DNA of 64,000 nt, taken from NCBI RefSeq assembly GCF_025421715.1, contig NZ_JAOEFC010000001.1, positions 1,116,001 to 1,180,000 of the forward strand, given 5' to 3'. The notes below the pieces were generated by a model that ran no database searches, was not told where the DNA came from, and worked only from the letters and a program-made list of their open reading frames with translations. A program made the position numbers and the translations under genes. This document shows positions 17,426 to 25,940 of this stretch, in pieces. The DNA is from Microbacterium festucae. GTDB lineage: Bacteria > Actinomycetota > Actinomycetes > Actinomycetales > Microbacteriaceae. Every line of letters starts with the position of its first letter. Position 1 is the stretch's first letter.

Positions 17426-18817
17426 TCAACCGCCGGTGAGCACGAGCCACAGCAGCAGCACGTTCAGCGCGATGAGGAAGACCGATGCCACGACGCCGGC
17501 CGCCGTCGTCCACCACCGGTTGCGGTGCTCGCCGAGCACTGCGGTGCGCGCGGTGAGCCACACCAGCGGCACGAGGGCGAACGGGATGCCGAAGCTCAGC
17601 ACCACCTGGCTGAGCACGAGGGCCAGCGTCGGGTCGACGCCGAGCGCGAGGATGACCAGCGCCGGGGCGAGGGTGACCAGGCGCCGGGCCAGCAGCGGCA
17701 CCCGCACCCGCAGCAGGCCCTGCATGATCTCGGCGCCGGCGTACGCGCCGACCGCGGTGCTGGCCAGTCCGCTCGCGAGCAGGCCGACCGCGAAGAGGGT
17801 CGCCACCAGCGCGCCGAGGTTCTCGGCGAGGGCGGCGTGGGCGCCCTCGAGGCTGTCGGTGCCGTCGATGCCGGCGAGGTTCGCGGCGGCCAGCAGCAGG
17901 ATGCACAGGTTCACCGTGCCGGCGATCGCGAGGGCGATGGTCACGTCCCAGCGCGTCGCGCGCAGCAGGCGGCGGATGCCGACGGCACGGTCGGCGGTGC
18001 GCGCCCCCGTCGCGGTGAAGCGGTCGCGCGCCAGGGCGGAGTGCGCGTAGATCGCGTGGGGCATGATCGTCGCGCCGAGGATCGACGCCGCCAGCAGCAC
18101 CGAATCGGCGCCCTCGAAGCGGGGGACGAGCCCGCCGATGACCTCGCCGGCGTCGGGTGGGGCGACGAAGACCCCGTAGGTGAAGCCGATCGCGATGATC
18201 GCGAGCAGCCCGATCACGACGAACTCGAAGCTGCGGGCGCCGCGGCGCTGCTGGATGAGCAGCAGCCCGATCGACACCGCGCCCGTGATCACGCCGCCCG
18301 CCAGCAGCGGCACCCCGAACAGCAGCCACAGCGCGACCGCACCGCCGATGACCTCGGCGATGTCGGTGGCCATCGCCACGAGCTCGGCCTGCAGCCAGTA
18401 GGCCCGGCGACCGGTGCGGCTGCGGATGCGGGTGCCCAGCGTCTCGGCCAGACTCCGCCCGGTGACCACGCCGAGCTTGGCCGACAGGTACTGGATCAGC
18501 CACGCCATCGTGTTGCCGAGCACCACCACCCACACGAGCAGATACCCGTAGCGCGCGCCCGCGGTCATGTTGCTGGCCACGTTGCCCGGATCGAGGTAGG
18601 CCACCCCCGCCACCAGCGCCGGCCCGAGCAGCCACGCGACGCGGTGACGCTTGGACGTCGGGGGCGTGGGGGGTGGGGGTGTGGTGGGTGCGGGTGCGGT
18701 TGGTGTGGGGCCTGGGGGGCCTGGGGTGCCTGGGGTGCCGGGGGTGCCTGGGGTGCCGGGGGTGCCGGTGGTGCCTGGGGTGCCGGGGGTGCCGATGGGG
18801 GCGGGGGAATGGGTCAC
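17426..18817 (-). CDS. mntH: Nramp manganese/divalent metal transporter with collagen-like N-terminus
   Basis: Proton-coupled Mn2+ importer of 463 residues with about 11 helices. Nramp metal-site motifs are AYLDPGNVASN (helix 1) and GATIMPHAIYAHS (helix 6). Before helix 1 lies an unusual cytoplasmic tail of about 60 residues: Gly-Thr-Pro triplets at residues 9-37, then a Thr/Pro-rich run. Start GTG 18817 is the only sensible one, because longer frames would cross the operators. The leader is about 58 nt and has no clear Shine-Dalgarno. Confidence 0.92.
   Translation of the reverse strand: MTHSPAPIGTPGTPGTTGTPGTPGTPGTPGTPGPPGPTPTAPAPTTPPPPTPPTSKRHRVAWLLGPALVAGVAYLDPGNVASNMTAGARYGYLLVWVVVLGNTMAWLIQYLSAKLGVVTGRSLAETLGTRIRSRTGRRAYWLQAELVAMATDIAEVIGGAVALWLLFGVPLLAGGVITGAVSIGLLLIQQRRGARSFEFVVIGLLAIIAIGFTYGVFVAPPDAGEVIGGLVPRFEGADSVLLAASILGATIMPHAIYAHSALARDRFTATGARTADRAVGIRRLLRATRWDVTIALAIAGTVNLCILLLAAANLAGIDGTDSLEGAHAALAENLGALVATLFAVGLLASGLASTAVGAYAGAEIMQGLLRVRVPLLARRLVTLAPALVILALGVDPTLALVLSQVVLSFGIPFALVPLVWLTARTAVLGEHRNRWWTTAAGVVASVFLIALNVLLLWLVLTGG
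18707..18793 (-). repeat. Coding minisatellite in mntH (Gly-Thr-Pro triplets)
   Basis: Nine-base units (GGNACCCCA-like on the coding strand) are repeated about nine times and encode GTP triplets at residues 9-37 of MntH. The tract is in frame and likely length-variable by slippage without disrupting the transporter core. Confidence 0.85.
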
Positions 18818-18866
18818 GGGTGGATCTGATGCCTTGAGTCGGGGTGCGGGGTGGGTCGGGTGCGAT

Positions 18867-18910
18867 TTTTCGGCGTGCCGAAAACATAGCAGGGTTTCGG
18901 TCGACCGAAA
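18867..18910 (-). promoter_or_regulatory. mntH promoter flanked by two MntR-type operator dyads
   Basis: Dyad 1, 18867-18884, is TTTTCGGC-GT-GCCGAAAA (perfect). Dyad 2, 18895-18910, is TTTCGGTCGACCGAAA (perfect). The minus-strand -10 TATGTT (18883-18888) sits between them, so a bound repressor would cover the promoter. Dyad centres are 27 bp apart. The DtxR-family gene in the same cluster is the obvious binder; this is inferred, not shown. Confidence 0.75.
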
Positions 18911-18976
18911 ACTGGGGACTGCCGTGTTTATCGCGGCGGTCGGTCGGGCCATGACGCCCGGTGATCCGGAAGGGCC

Positions 18977-19385
18977 ATGTCCCGAAAACGGCGGGTGAGG
19001 GGCCGAGAACCCCTCAAATCTCGGGACCCGACCGCGCACCATGTCCCGTAACCCGCGGGTGCGGCGCTCGAGGCCCGCCGGCTGTGGGACCTGCCCCGGG
19101 ACCGTGTCCCGCAACCCGCGGGTGCGGCGCCCGACACCCGCCGGTTGTGGGACCTGCCCCGGGACCGTGTCCCGCAACCCGCGGGTGCGGCGCCCGACAC
19201 CCGCCGCCTGCGTGACCTCCCCCGGGACTGTGTCCCGCAATCCGCGGATGTGGCGCCCGAAACCCACCGAGTGGGAGACCTGCCCTGGAACCGTGTCCCG
19301 CAACCCGCGGGTGCGGCGCCCGACACCCGCCGTCTGTGTGACGTGCTCCGGCACCGTGTCCCGCAACCCGCGGATGCCGCGCCGC
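18977..19385. repeat. Tandem array of 63-bp hairpin units (array B)
   Basis: Units begin at 18977 (degenerate), 19041, 19104, 19167, 19230, 19293 and 19356 (partial), at a 63-bp period. Each opens with (A/G)TGTCCCGCAACCCGCGGG, and its second half carries the near-complement (..CCGCCGGTTGTGGGAC), so every unit can form a hairpin of about 19 bp. The array fills most of the 650-bp gap between divergent mntH and the TrmH-family gene (18818-19467). Apart from it the gap holds only the mntH operators and two promoters. Confidence 0.9.
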
Positions 19386-19467
19386 GCGGCCCGATGCCGA
19401 CGGCGGCGCGGCATCGCAGACCCCGGTCTGGTCGGTCGGCGTCGCGGCGCCCGAATAGCCTGAGCGG

Positions 19468-20121
19468 GTGAGCGTTCCCGATCCGGACCCCGCGGAGCAC
19501 CGCGACAGCGACCCCGCCGAGCCGCAGCTTCCCGTCGGCGTGGGCCCGTGGCCGGGGGACTGGCCGACCGACCCCCGGTACGACCGCGAGCTGCTCGAGC
19601 ACGGCGATCGCCGCAACGTGATCGACCGCTATCGGTATTGGACGATGGATGCCATCGTCGCCGACCTCGATGCCCACCGGCATCCGTTCCACGTCGCGAT
19701 CGAGAACTGGCAGCACGACATGAACATCGGCTCGATCGTGCGCAGCGCGAACGCGTTCGGTGCCGCCGAGGTGCACATCATCGGCAAGCGCCGCTGGAAT
19801 CGTCGCGGCGCGATGGTCACCGACCGCTATCAGCACGTGCGCCACCACGAGGACGTCGCCGCCTTCGCCGCGTGGGCCGAGGCCGCCGGCATCCCGATCA
19901 TCGCCGTCGACAACGTCGACGGCTCGGTGCCGGTCGACCGCGCCGACGTGCCCGAGCGGGCGGTGCTGCTGTTCGGCCAGGAGGGCCCCGGCCTGTCCGC
20001 CGAGGCGGTCGCCGCCGCGGATGCCGTCGTCGAGATCACCCAGTACGGATCCACCCGCTCGATCAACGCCTCCGCCGCCGCCGCGGTCGTCATGTACGAG
20101 TGGTGCCGCCGCTGGGCCTGA
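19468..20121 (+). CDS. TrmH/SpoU-family RNA 2'-O-methyltransferase
   Basis: SPOUT methyltransferase of 217 residues. Motif 1 is NIGSIVRSANAFGA, motif 2 is VLLFGQEGPGLS and motif 3 is YGSTRSINASAAAAVVMYEW; together they form the trefoil-knot SAM site. The N-terminus lacks an L30-like substrate domain, so the exact tRNA or rRNA target is not predictable. GTG 19468 is 6 nt after -10 TAGCCT (19456-19461). Confidence 0.92.
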   Translation: MSVPDPDPAEHRDSDPAEPQLPVGVGPWPGDWPTDPRYDRELLEHGDRRNVIDRYRYWTMDAIVADLDAHRHPFHVAIENWQHDMNIGSIVRSANAFGAAEVHIIGKRRWNRRGAMVTDRYQHVRHHEDVAAFAAWAEAAGIPIIAVDNVDGSVPVDRADVPERAVLLFGQEGPGLSAEAVAAADAVVEITQYGSTRSINASAAAAVVMYEWCRRWA

Positions 20122-20136
20122 CCCCACCTCCCCCGC

Positions 20137-20193
20137 CGAGTGTCCAAGACACGCGGTTGATGCCGCCCGGATGCCGCGTGTCCTGGACACTCG
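20137..20193 (+). repeat. 57-bp palindromic element, copy A3
   Basis: Arms 20137-20156 and 20174-20193, with one mismatch (TCCTGG instead of TCTTGG) and a 17-nt interior ending CCCGGATG. With A4 it occupies the 399-bp gap (20122-20520) between convergent trmH-like and MATE genes. The remainder is C-rich low-complexity sequence (20440-20520, CCCGCACCCCC-like). No gene is seen. Confidence 0.9.
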
Positions 20194-20332
20194 GCAGAGG
20201 AGCCGGATGCCGAACTCCGGCCGCCGGTGCGACGCGCACCCACGCGCGGCAGCGCTGACTCAGCGCCCGGATGCCGTGCGCCGCGCCCCGCCGCGGGAAG
20301 CACGCCCCGCGGTGTGCGGCCCCGCATCCGGT

Positions 20333-20389
20333 CGAGTGTCCAAGACACGCGGTTGACGCCGCCCGGATGCCGCGTGTCTTGGACACTCG
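20333..20389 (+). repeat. 57-bp palindromic element, copy A4
   Basis: Perfect 20-bp arms 20333-20352 and 20370-20389. The interior differs from A3 at a single base. It is offset 196 bp from A3, making another locally duplicated pair. Confidence 0.9.
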
Positions 20390-20520
20390 GCAGAGTCAGG
20401 ACGCACCGGGGTCGACCGCACTCCGGGCGCGCACCCCCAGGCCCGCACCCCCGAACCAGCACCCCCGGCCCGCACCTCCTGGCCCGCACCCCCGGGCCGA
20501 CCCTCGGGCCCGACCCCGGG

Positions 20521-21840
20521 TCAGGCGCCGGCGGTGAGCCAGGCGGCGCCGCGGACGCGCCAGCCGAGGGTCGCGAGGCGGGCGAGCATGTAGACGCCGA
20601 AGAAGCAGACGGCGAGCCACATGAGGCCGGCGGCTCCGACGGGCTGCAGCCACCACACGATCAGGAGTGCGGGGAGGTACGGCACGAGGTTGAGCACGCC
20701 GGCCACCGCGAGGTACTTGGCGTCGCCGGCGCCGATCAGCACCCCGTCGAGCACGAACACGACCCCGCAAATCGGCTGCGCGACGGCGAGCACCAGAAGC
20801 GCCGGTTGGATGAGCGCCGCCACGGCCGGGTCGCCGGTGAACAGCAGGCCGAGCACCCCCGAGAGGGCGGCGACGAGGCCGCCCACGATCACCCCGAACC
20901 ACACGCCCCACGCGACGGTGCGGCCGAGCACCCGCCGCACGAACGGCTCGTCGCCGGCGCCGAGTCCGCGGCCGATGAGTGCCTGCGCGGCGATGGCGAG
21001 GGCATCGAGGGCGAAGGCCGCCGTCGAGAACATCGTGAACGCGACCTGCCATCCGGCCAGCTCGGTCGTGCCGAGCCCGGTGGCCACGGCGACGGTGATC
21101 AGCAGCGCCACCCGCAGCGACACGGTGCGCAGGAACAGCCACCCGCCCGACCGGGCCGATCCGCGCAGCCCGTCTCTGCGGGGGAGGACGGATGCCGCGT
21201 GGCGCCGCGCCAGCCGGCCCACGACGATCACGTAGGCGGCGACCATCCCCCATTGCGCGAGCACGGTGCCGAACGCCGACCCGGCGATGCCCCAGCCGAA
21301 CCCGTAGATGAACAGCGCGTTGAAGACGATGTTGGCCCCGAAGCCGGCCCCGGCGATCCACAGCGGCGTGACGGTGTCCTGCATGCCGCGCAGGAGTCCC
21401 GTGGCGGCGAAGACGATGAGCATCGCCGGCAGCCCCCACATCGACAGCGACAGGTAGATCTCGGCCTGCTCGGTGACCTCGGGCGCCGCCCCGAACAGCG
21501 CGACCACCGGCGGGGTCAGCCACGAGCCGAGCACCGCCAGCACCGCCCCGAGTCCGAGTGCCAGCCACAGTCCGTCGATGCCCGCCGACACGGCATCCCC
21601 GTGCGCGCCGGCCCCGAACCGCCGCGCGACGGCGGGCGTTGTCGAGTAGGCGAGGAACACCATCAGCCCGACGATCGTCTGCAGCACAGCCGAGGCGATG
21701 CCGAGCCCCGCCAGCGGCACGACGCCCAGGTGCCCGATCATCGCGGCATCCGCGATGAGGAACAACGGCTCGGCCACCAGCGCGCCGAGAGCGGGGACCG
21801 CCAGCCGCAGGATCTCGCGGTTGAGGGTGGGCGCAGCCAT
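20521..21840 (-). CDS. MATE-family efflux transporter (DinF-like)
   Basis: A 439-residue, 12-helix multidrug/toxin exporter. The two MATE halves are visible: an N-terminal LRLAVPALGALVAEPLFLIADAAMIGHLG with the DinF-branch signature, and the second half from about residue 230. It is probably a proton- or sodium-driven efflux pump. ATG 21840 is 6 nt from -10 TAGGCT (21847-21852). The upstream divergent gap contains C-rich repeats (CCCCACCAGAACC-like, about 21880-22010). Confidence 0.93.
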   Translation of the reverse strand: MAAPTLNREILRLAVPALGALVAEPLFLIADAAMIGHLGVVPLAGLGIASAVLQTIVGLMVFLAYSTTPAVARRFGAGAHGDAVSAGIDGLWLALGLGAVLAVLGSWLTPPVVALFGAAPEVTEQAEIYLSLSMWGLPAMLIVFAATGLLRGMQDTVTPLWIAGAGFGANIVFNALFIYGFGWGIAGSAFGTVLAQWGMVAAYVIVVGRLARRHAASVLPRRDGLRGSARSGGWLFLRTVSLRVALLITVAVATGLGTTELAGWQVAFTMFSTAAFALDALAIAAQALIGRGLGAGDEPFVRRVLGRTVAWGVWFGVIVGGLVAALSGVLGLLFTGDPAVAALIQPALLVLAVAQPICGVVFVLDGVLIGAGDAKYLAVAGVLNLVPYLPALLIVWWLQPVGAAGLMWLAVCFFGVYMLARLATLGWRVRGAAWLTAGA

Positions 21841-22051
21841 GCCACGAGCCTAGGGGCCGCCCGCGACACCGCCGCGCGCCCCCGCCCCGCAACCCGCCAC
21901 CCCGCGGCCAGAACCCCGCCAGACCCCGCCGGGACCCCGCCGAACCCCACCCGCCCCGCCACCCCACCAGAACCCCACCCGCCCGGCCACCCCCCATATA
22001 CCCCCGGCATCCGCGTCCCGACCCCCGCCGCCCTCGGGCTAGCGTGGAGGG

Positions 22052-23872
22052 ATGGCACGGCCCGGCATCCTCTCGCGACTGCCGCTGCTGCGCCTGCACG
22101 CGCGCCAGCCGGTGTGGCTGCGTGCCGGGCTCGCGGTGCTGTCGCTGGTGCTGGGCGCGGTCACCGTGATCCGCCCGACGACCGCGCTCGACCTGCTGGC
22201 CGTGCTGCTGGGCGTCGGCATGATCCTCACCGGCGTGCTCGAGCTCACCGGCCGTGCCGACGATGATGCGGATGCCGACGCCACCGGCACCCGTCCGTGG
22301 TGGATGGTGGTCGTCGCCCTCGCGTGGGCCGCGGGCGGGGTGTTCGTGCTGCTGTGGCCCGGGTTGACCGTGCGGGCGCTGGCGGTGGTCGTCGGCATCC
22401 TGCTGCTCATCAGCGGCGCGCTGGGCGTGATCGGCGCCTTCCGCCGCGGCAGCGGCTGGGATGCGCGCATCGCCGACGCCGCCTTCGGGTCGAGCGGCCT
22501 CATCTTCGGCGTGCTCGCGCTGTTCTGGCCCGACATCACCCTGCTGGTGGTGGCGGTCGTGTTCGGCGCGTCGCTGATCATGCGCGGCGCGGCCGACCTC
22601 TGGACGCTGCTGCGCCGCCGTCGCGACCGCCGTTCCCGGTCGGATGCCGCCCCCCGCCGCCGCTGGGGGCGCACGGTGCTCGCGCTGGGGTCGCTGGGGC
22701 TGGCGGTGGCGGTGGCGGTGGTCACCACGCCGATGCGCGAGGGCTCCACCGTCGTCGACTCGTTCTATGCCGCGCCCCGAGAGATCCCCGCCACCCCGGG
22801 CCACCTCGTGCGCGCGGAGGAGTTCACCCGCACGGTGCCCGCCGGCGCGAAGGGCTGGCGCATCCTCTACACGACCACCGGGATGGACGGCGAGGTGCGG
22901 GTCGCGAGCGCCCTGGTGGTCGTGCCGCTCGGCGCCGAGCGCGGGCAGCGATGGCCGGTCGTGGACTGGAACCACGGCACCACCGGCTTCGCGGAGCACT
23001 GCGCGCCGTCGCTGCAGGAGCGGCCGTTCTGGTCGGGCGGAATGTACATCCTCTCCAAGGTCATCGCGCAGGGGTGGGCGATGGTCGCGCCCGACTACAT
23101 CGGGCTCGGCACCCAGGGCCCCCACCCCTATCTGATCGGCGAGCCCAGCGCCCACGCGTCGCTGGATGCCGTGCGTGCCGCGTGGGAGCTCACCGAGGCG
23201 CAGCTGAGCCGCAACACCGTCGTGTGGGGTCACTCGCAGGGCGGTGCGGCGGCGCTGTGGACCGGCGCGCTCGGCGACGCCTACGCCCCGCGGGTGCCGG
23301 TGCGCGGCGTGGCCGCCCTCGCCCCGGCAAGCGACCCGCCGAGCCTGGTCGAGGGGGTCACCGAGATCACCGGCGGCAGCATCTTCGCGTCGTTCGCGTT
23401 CGAGTCGTTCTCGTCGATCTACCCCGACGTCACCTACGCCGACTACATCCGCCCCGGCGCGCAGACCGTGGTGCGGGCGATGGCCCAGCGCTGCCTCACC
23501 GACCCGGGGACGGTGCTGTCGGTGCTCGCGGCGGTGGGCATGAGCACCGACCCCGACATCTTCTCGCAAGACCCCACGACGGGTCCCCTGGGGGCGCGCC
23601 TGCGCGGCAACACGCCCCCGACCGACATCGGCGTGCCGATGTTCGTCGGCCAGGGCGGTGCCGACTCCGTCGTGCCGGTGCACACGCAGGACGGCTACGT
23701 CGAGCGCCTCTGCCGCGCCGGGCAGACCGTCGACTACCGCGTCTACGCCGGCTTCGAGCACGCGCAGGTGGTCGAGGGGTACTCGCCGCTGGTGGCCGAC
23801 CTGCTCGCGTGGACGAAGGCGCGGTTCGAAGGGCGACCGGCGGATGCCGGGTGTCAGCGCTCCGACCTCTGA
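22052..23872 (+). CDS. HdeD/DUF308 membrane domain fused to a secretory-lipase-type hydrolase
   Basis: A 606-residue two-part protein. Residues 1-195 hold about six helices in the paired pattern of HdeD/DUF308 proteins (GVGMILTGVLELTGRA; GILLLISGALGVIGAF). A further helix at about 210-228 precedes an extracytoplasmic alpha/beta hydrolase of the LIP/secretory lipase type: nucleophile Ser in WGHSQGGAAAL, acid Asp in GQGGADSVVP and His in GFEHAQVV. ATG 22052 is 6 nt after -10 TAGCGT. It probably hydrolyses lipid or ester substrates at the outer membrane face. Confidence 0.85.
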   Translation: MARPGILSRLPLLRLHARQPVWLRAGLAVLSLVLGAVTVIRPTTALDLLAVLLGVGMILTGVLELTGRADDDADADATGTRPWWMVVVALAWAAGGVFVLLWPGLTVRALAVVVGILLLISGALGVIGAFRRGSGWDARIADAAFGSSGLIFGVLALFWPDITLLVVAVVFGASLIMRGAADLWTLLRRRRDRRSRSDAAPRRRWGRTVLALGSLGLAVAVAVVTTPMREGSTVVDSFYAAPREIPATPGHLVRAEEFTRTVPAGAKGWRILYTTTGMDGEVRVASALVVVPLGAERGQRWPVVDWNHGTTGFAEHCAPSLQERPFWSGGMYILSKVIAQGWAMVAPDYIGLGTQGPHPYLIGEPSAHASLDAVRAAWELTEAQLSRNTVVWGHSQGGAAALWTGALGDAYAPRVPVRGVAALAPASDPPSLVEGVTEITGGSIFASFAFESFSSIYPDVTYADYIRPGAQTVVRAMAQRCLTDPGTVLSVLAAVGMSTDPDIFSQDPTTGPLGARLRGNTPPTDIGVPMFVGQGGADSVVPVHTQDGYVERLCRAGQTVDYRVYAGFEHAQVVEGYSPLVADLLAWTKARFEGRPADAGCQRSDL

Positions 23873-23923
23873 TCATCCCTTCGCAGGGTCCCGGTCATAG
23901 GCCCGGCGACTATCCTCGTTCCC

Positions 23924-25900
23924 ATGACCGACGCCCCCCGCTCCGGCATCCAGCTCGACGAGCTCGACGCCGCCATCCGCCCGCAGGACGACCTCTTCCG
24001 GCACGTGAACGGCTCGTGGATCGACCGCACCGAGATCCCCTCCGACAAGGCGCGGTGGGGGTCGTTCCATCTCATCGCCGAGCAGGCCGAGAAAGACGTG
24101 CACGTCATCATCGAGGAGGCGCAGTCGGCGGAGCCGGGCACCGAGGAGCGCAAGATCGGCGACCTCTTCGCGAGCTTCATGGACACTGACCGCATCGAGC
24201 GCCTCGGCGCCGAGCCGCTGCACGCGCAGCTGGCCGCGGCCGACGCGGTCGACTCGGTCCCCGCGCTGCTGCGCACCGTGGGCGCGCTCGAGCGCGAGGG
24301 TGTGGGCGGCCTGTTCGGCACCTACATCGAGCCCGACCCGGGCGCCCCGCAGCGCTACGTCGTCTTCTTCGTGCAGGGCGGCCTGTCGCTGCCCGACGAG
24401 AGCTACTACCGCCTCGAGAACTTCGCCGCCACCCGCACGGCGTTCCGCGGCTACGCCGCCACCATGCTGGGCCTGGCCGGCGTCGCCGACGCCGAGGCGC
24501 AGGCCGACCGCGTGCTCGCGCTCGAGACCGAGCTGGCCGCCTTCCACTGGGACAACGTGCGCAGCCGCGACGCCGTCGCCACCTACAACCTGATGACCTG
24601 GGATGCCGTCACCGAGCTCACCGGCCTCGACCTGGCGCCGTGGCGCGAGGCCGTGGCATCCGGTAGGGAAGACGGCTTCGCCGAGATCGACGTCAACCAG
24701 CCGAGCTTCTTCACCGGTCTGGGGTCGCTGCTGACCGAGGCGCGCCTCGAGGACTGGAAGGCGTGGCTGCGCCTGCACGTGGTGCGCGCGGCCGCCCCGT
24801 TCCTGTCGGAGGCGTTCGTCGACGCGAACTTCGCCTTCTACGGCACCGAGCTGACCGGTGTGCCGGTCAACCGCGAGCGCTGGAAGCGCGGCGTGGGCTT
24901 CGTCGAGGCCGCGATGGGCGAGGCCGTCGGCCGCGCCTACGTCGAGCGCCACTTCCCGCCGCGCGCCAAGGAGGAGATGGACGAGCTCGTCGGCAACCTC
25001 ATCGAGGCCTACCGGCAGTCGATCTCGGCCCTGGAGTGGATGACCCCCGCCACCCGCGACCGCGCCCTCGAGAAGCTCGCCGCCTTCACCCCGAAGGTCG
25101 GCTACCCGGTGCGGTGGAAGGACTACTCGGCCCTCGAGGTCGAGCCCGGCGATCTGCTGGGCAACGTGCGCCGCGCCGGCGTCTGGGAGCACGAGCGCCA
25201 GCTGGCCAAGCTCGGCGCCCCCATCGACCGCGACGAGTGGTACATGACCCCGCAGACGGTCAACGCCTACTACAACCCGCTGATGAACGAGATCGTCTTC
25301 CCGGCCGCGATCCTGCAGTTCCCGTTCTTCGACCTCGAGCGCGACGCCGCCGCCAACTACGGCGGCATCGGCGCGGTGATCGGCCACGAGATCGGGCACG
25401 GCTTCGACGACCAGGGCAGCGCCTTCGACGGCACCGGCGCCCTGCACGACTGGTGGACCGACGACGACCGCGCCGCCTTCCAGCAGCGCACCAGCGCCCT
25501 CATCGCGCAGTTCGACCCGCTCGTGCCGCAGGGCCTCGACGAGCAGCACCACGTCAACGGGGCGCTCACCATCGGCGAGAACATCGGCGACCTGGGCGGG
25601 CTCGGCATCGCCCTGAAGGCCTACCGGCTGCACCTGGCCGCCGTCGGCGAGACCGGCGACGGCCCCGTGATCGACGGGCTCACCGGCATCCAGCGGCTGC
25701 TGCTGAGCTGGGCGCAGATCTGGCAGCAGAAGGGGCGCGACGCCGAGACGATCCGCCTCCTCACGATCGACCCGCACTCGCCCAACGAGTTCCGGTGCAA
25801 CCAGATCGTGCGCAACCTCGACGAGTTCTACGCGGCGTTCGACGTGCGGTCGTCCGACGCGCTGTGGCTCGACCCCGGCGACCGCGTCACCATCTGGTGA
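23924..25900 (+). CDS. M13-family zinc endopeptidase (neprilysin/PepO-like)
   Basis: A 658-residue M13 metallopeptidase. The zinc site is HEIGHGFDD (His488, His492) with the third ligand in GENIGDLGG (Glu552). NAYYNPLMNEIVFPAAI is the substrate-binding segment, and the terminal CNQIVRNLDEFYAAF is conserved. There is no signal peptide or membrane anchor, so it is probably a cytosolic oligopeptidase, as is usual in actinobacteria. ATG 23924 is 7 nt after -10 TATCCT (23911-23916). Confidence 0.95.
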   Translation: MTDAPRSGIQLDELDAAIRPQDDLFRHVNGSWIDRTEIPSDKARWGSFHLIAEQAEKDVHVIIEEAQSAEPGTEERKIGDLFASFMDTDRIERLGAEPLHAQLAAADAVDSVPALLRTVGALEREGVGGLFGTYIEPDPGAPQRYVVFFVQGGLSLPDESYYRLENFAATRTAFRGYAATMLGLAGVADAEAQADRVLALETELAAFHWDNVRSRDAVATYNLMTWDAVTELTGLDLAPWREAVASGREDGFAEIDVNQPSFFTGLGSLLTEARLEDWKAWLRLHVVRAAAPFLSEAFVDANFAFYGTELTGVPVNRERWKRGVGFVEAAMGEAVGRAYVERHFPPRAKEEMDELVGNLIEAYRQSISALEWMTPATRDRALEKLAAFTPKVGYPVRWKDYSALEVEPGDLLGNVRRAGVWEHERQLAKLGAPIDRDEWYMTPQTVNAYYNPLMNEIVFPAAILQFPFFDLERDAAANYGGIGAVIGHEIGHGFDDQGSAFDGTGALHDWWTDDDRAAFQQRTSALIAQFDPLVPQGLDEQHHVNGALTIGENIGDLGGLGIALKAYRLHLAAVGETGDGPVIDGLTGIQRLLLSWAQIWQQKGRDAETIRLLTIDPHSPNEFRCNQIVRNLDEFYAAFDVRSSDALWLDPGDRVTIW

Positions 25901-25940
25901 CAGCCCGCCGTCCGGCATCCGTCCCCGAGGAAGGAACCCC

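Noticed and set aside
18977-19385. Array B as a gene for a 21-residue-repeat protein
   Set aside because: The period is a multiple of three, so several frames are open, but there is no start with a ribosome site or -10, and the inverted-repeat pattern explains the conservation better.
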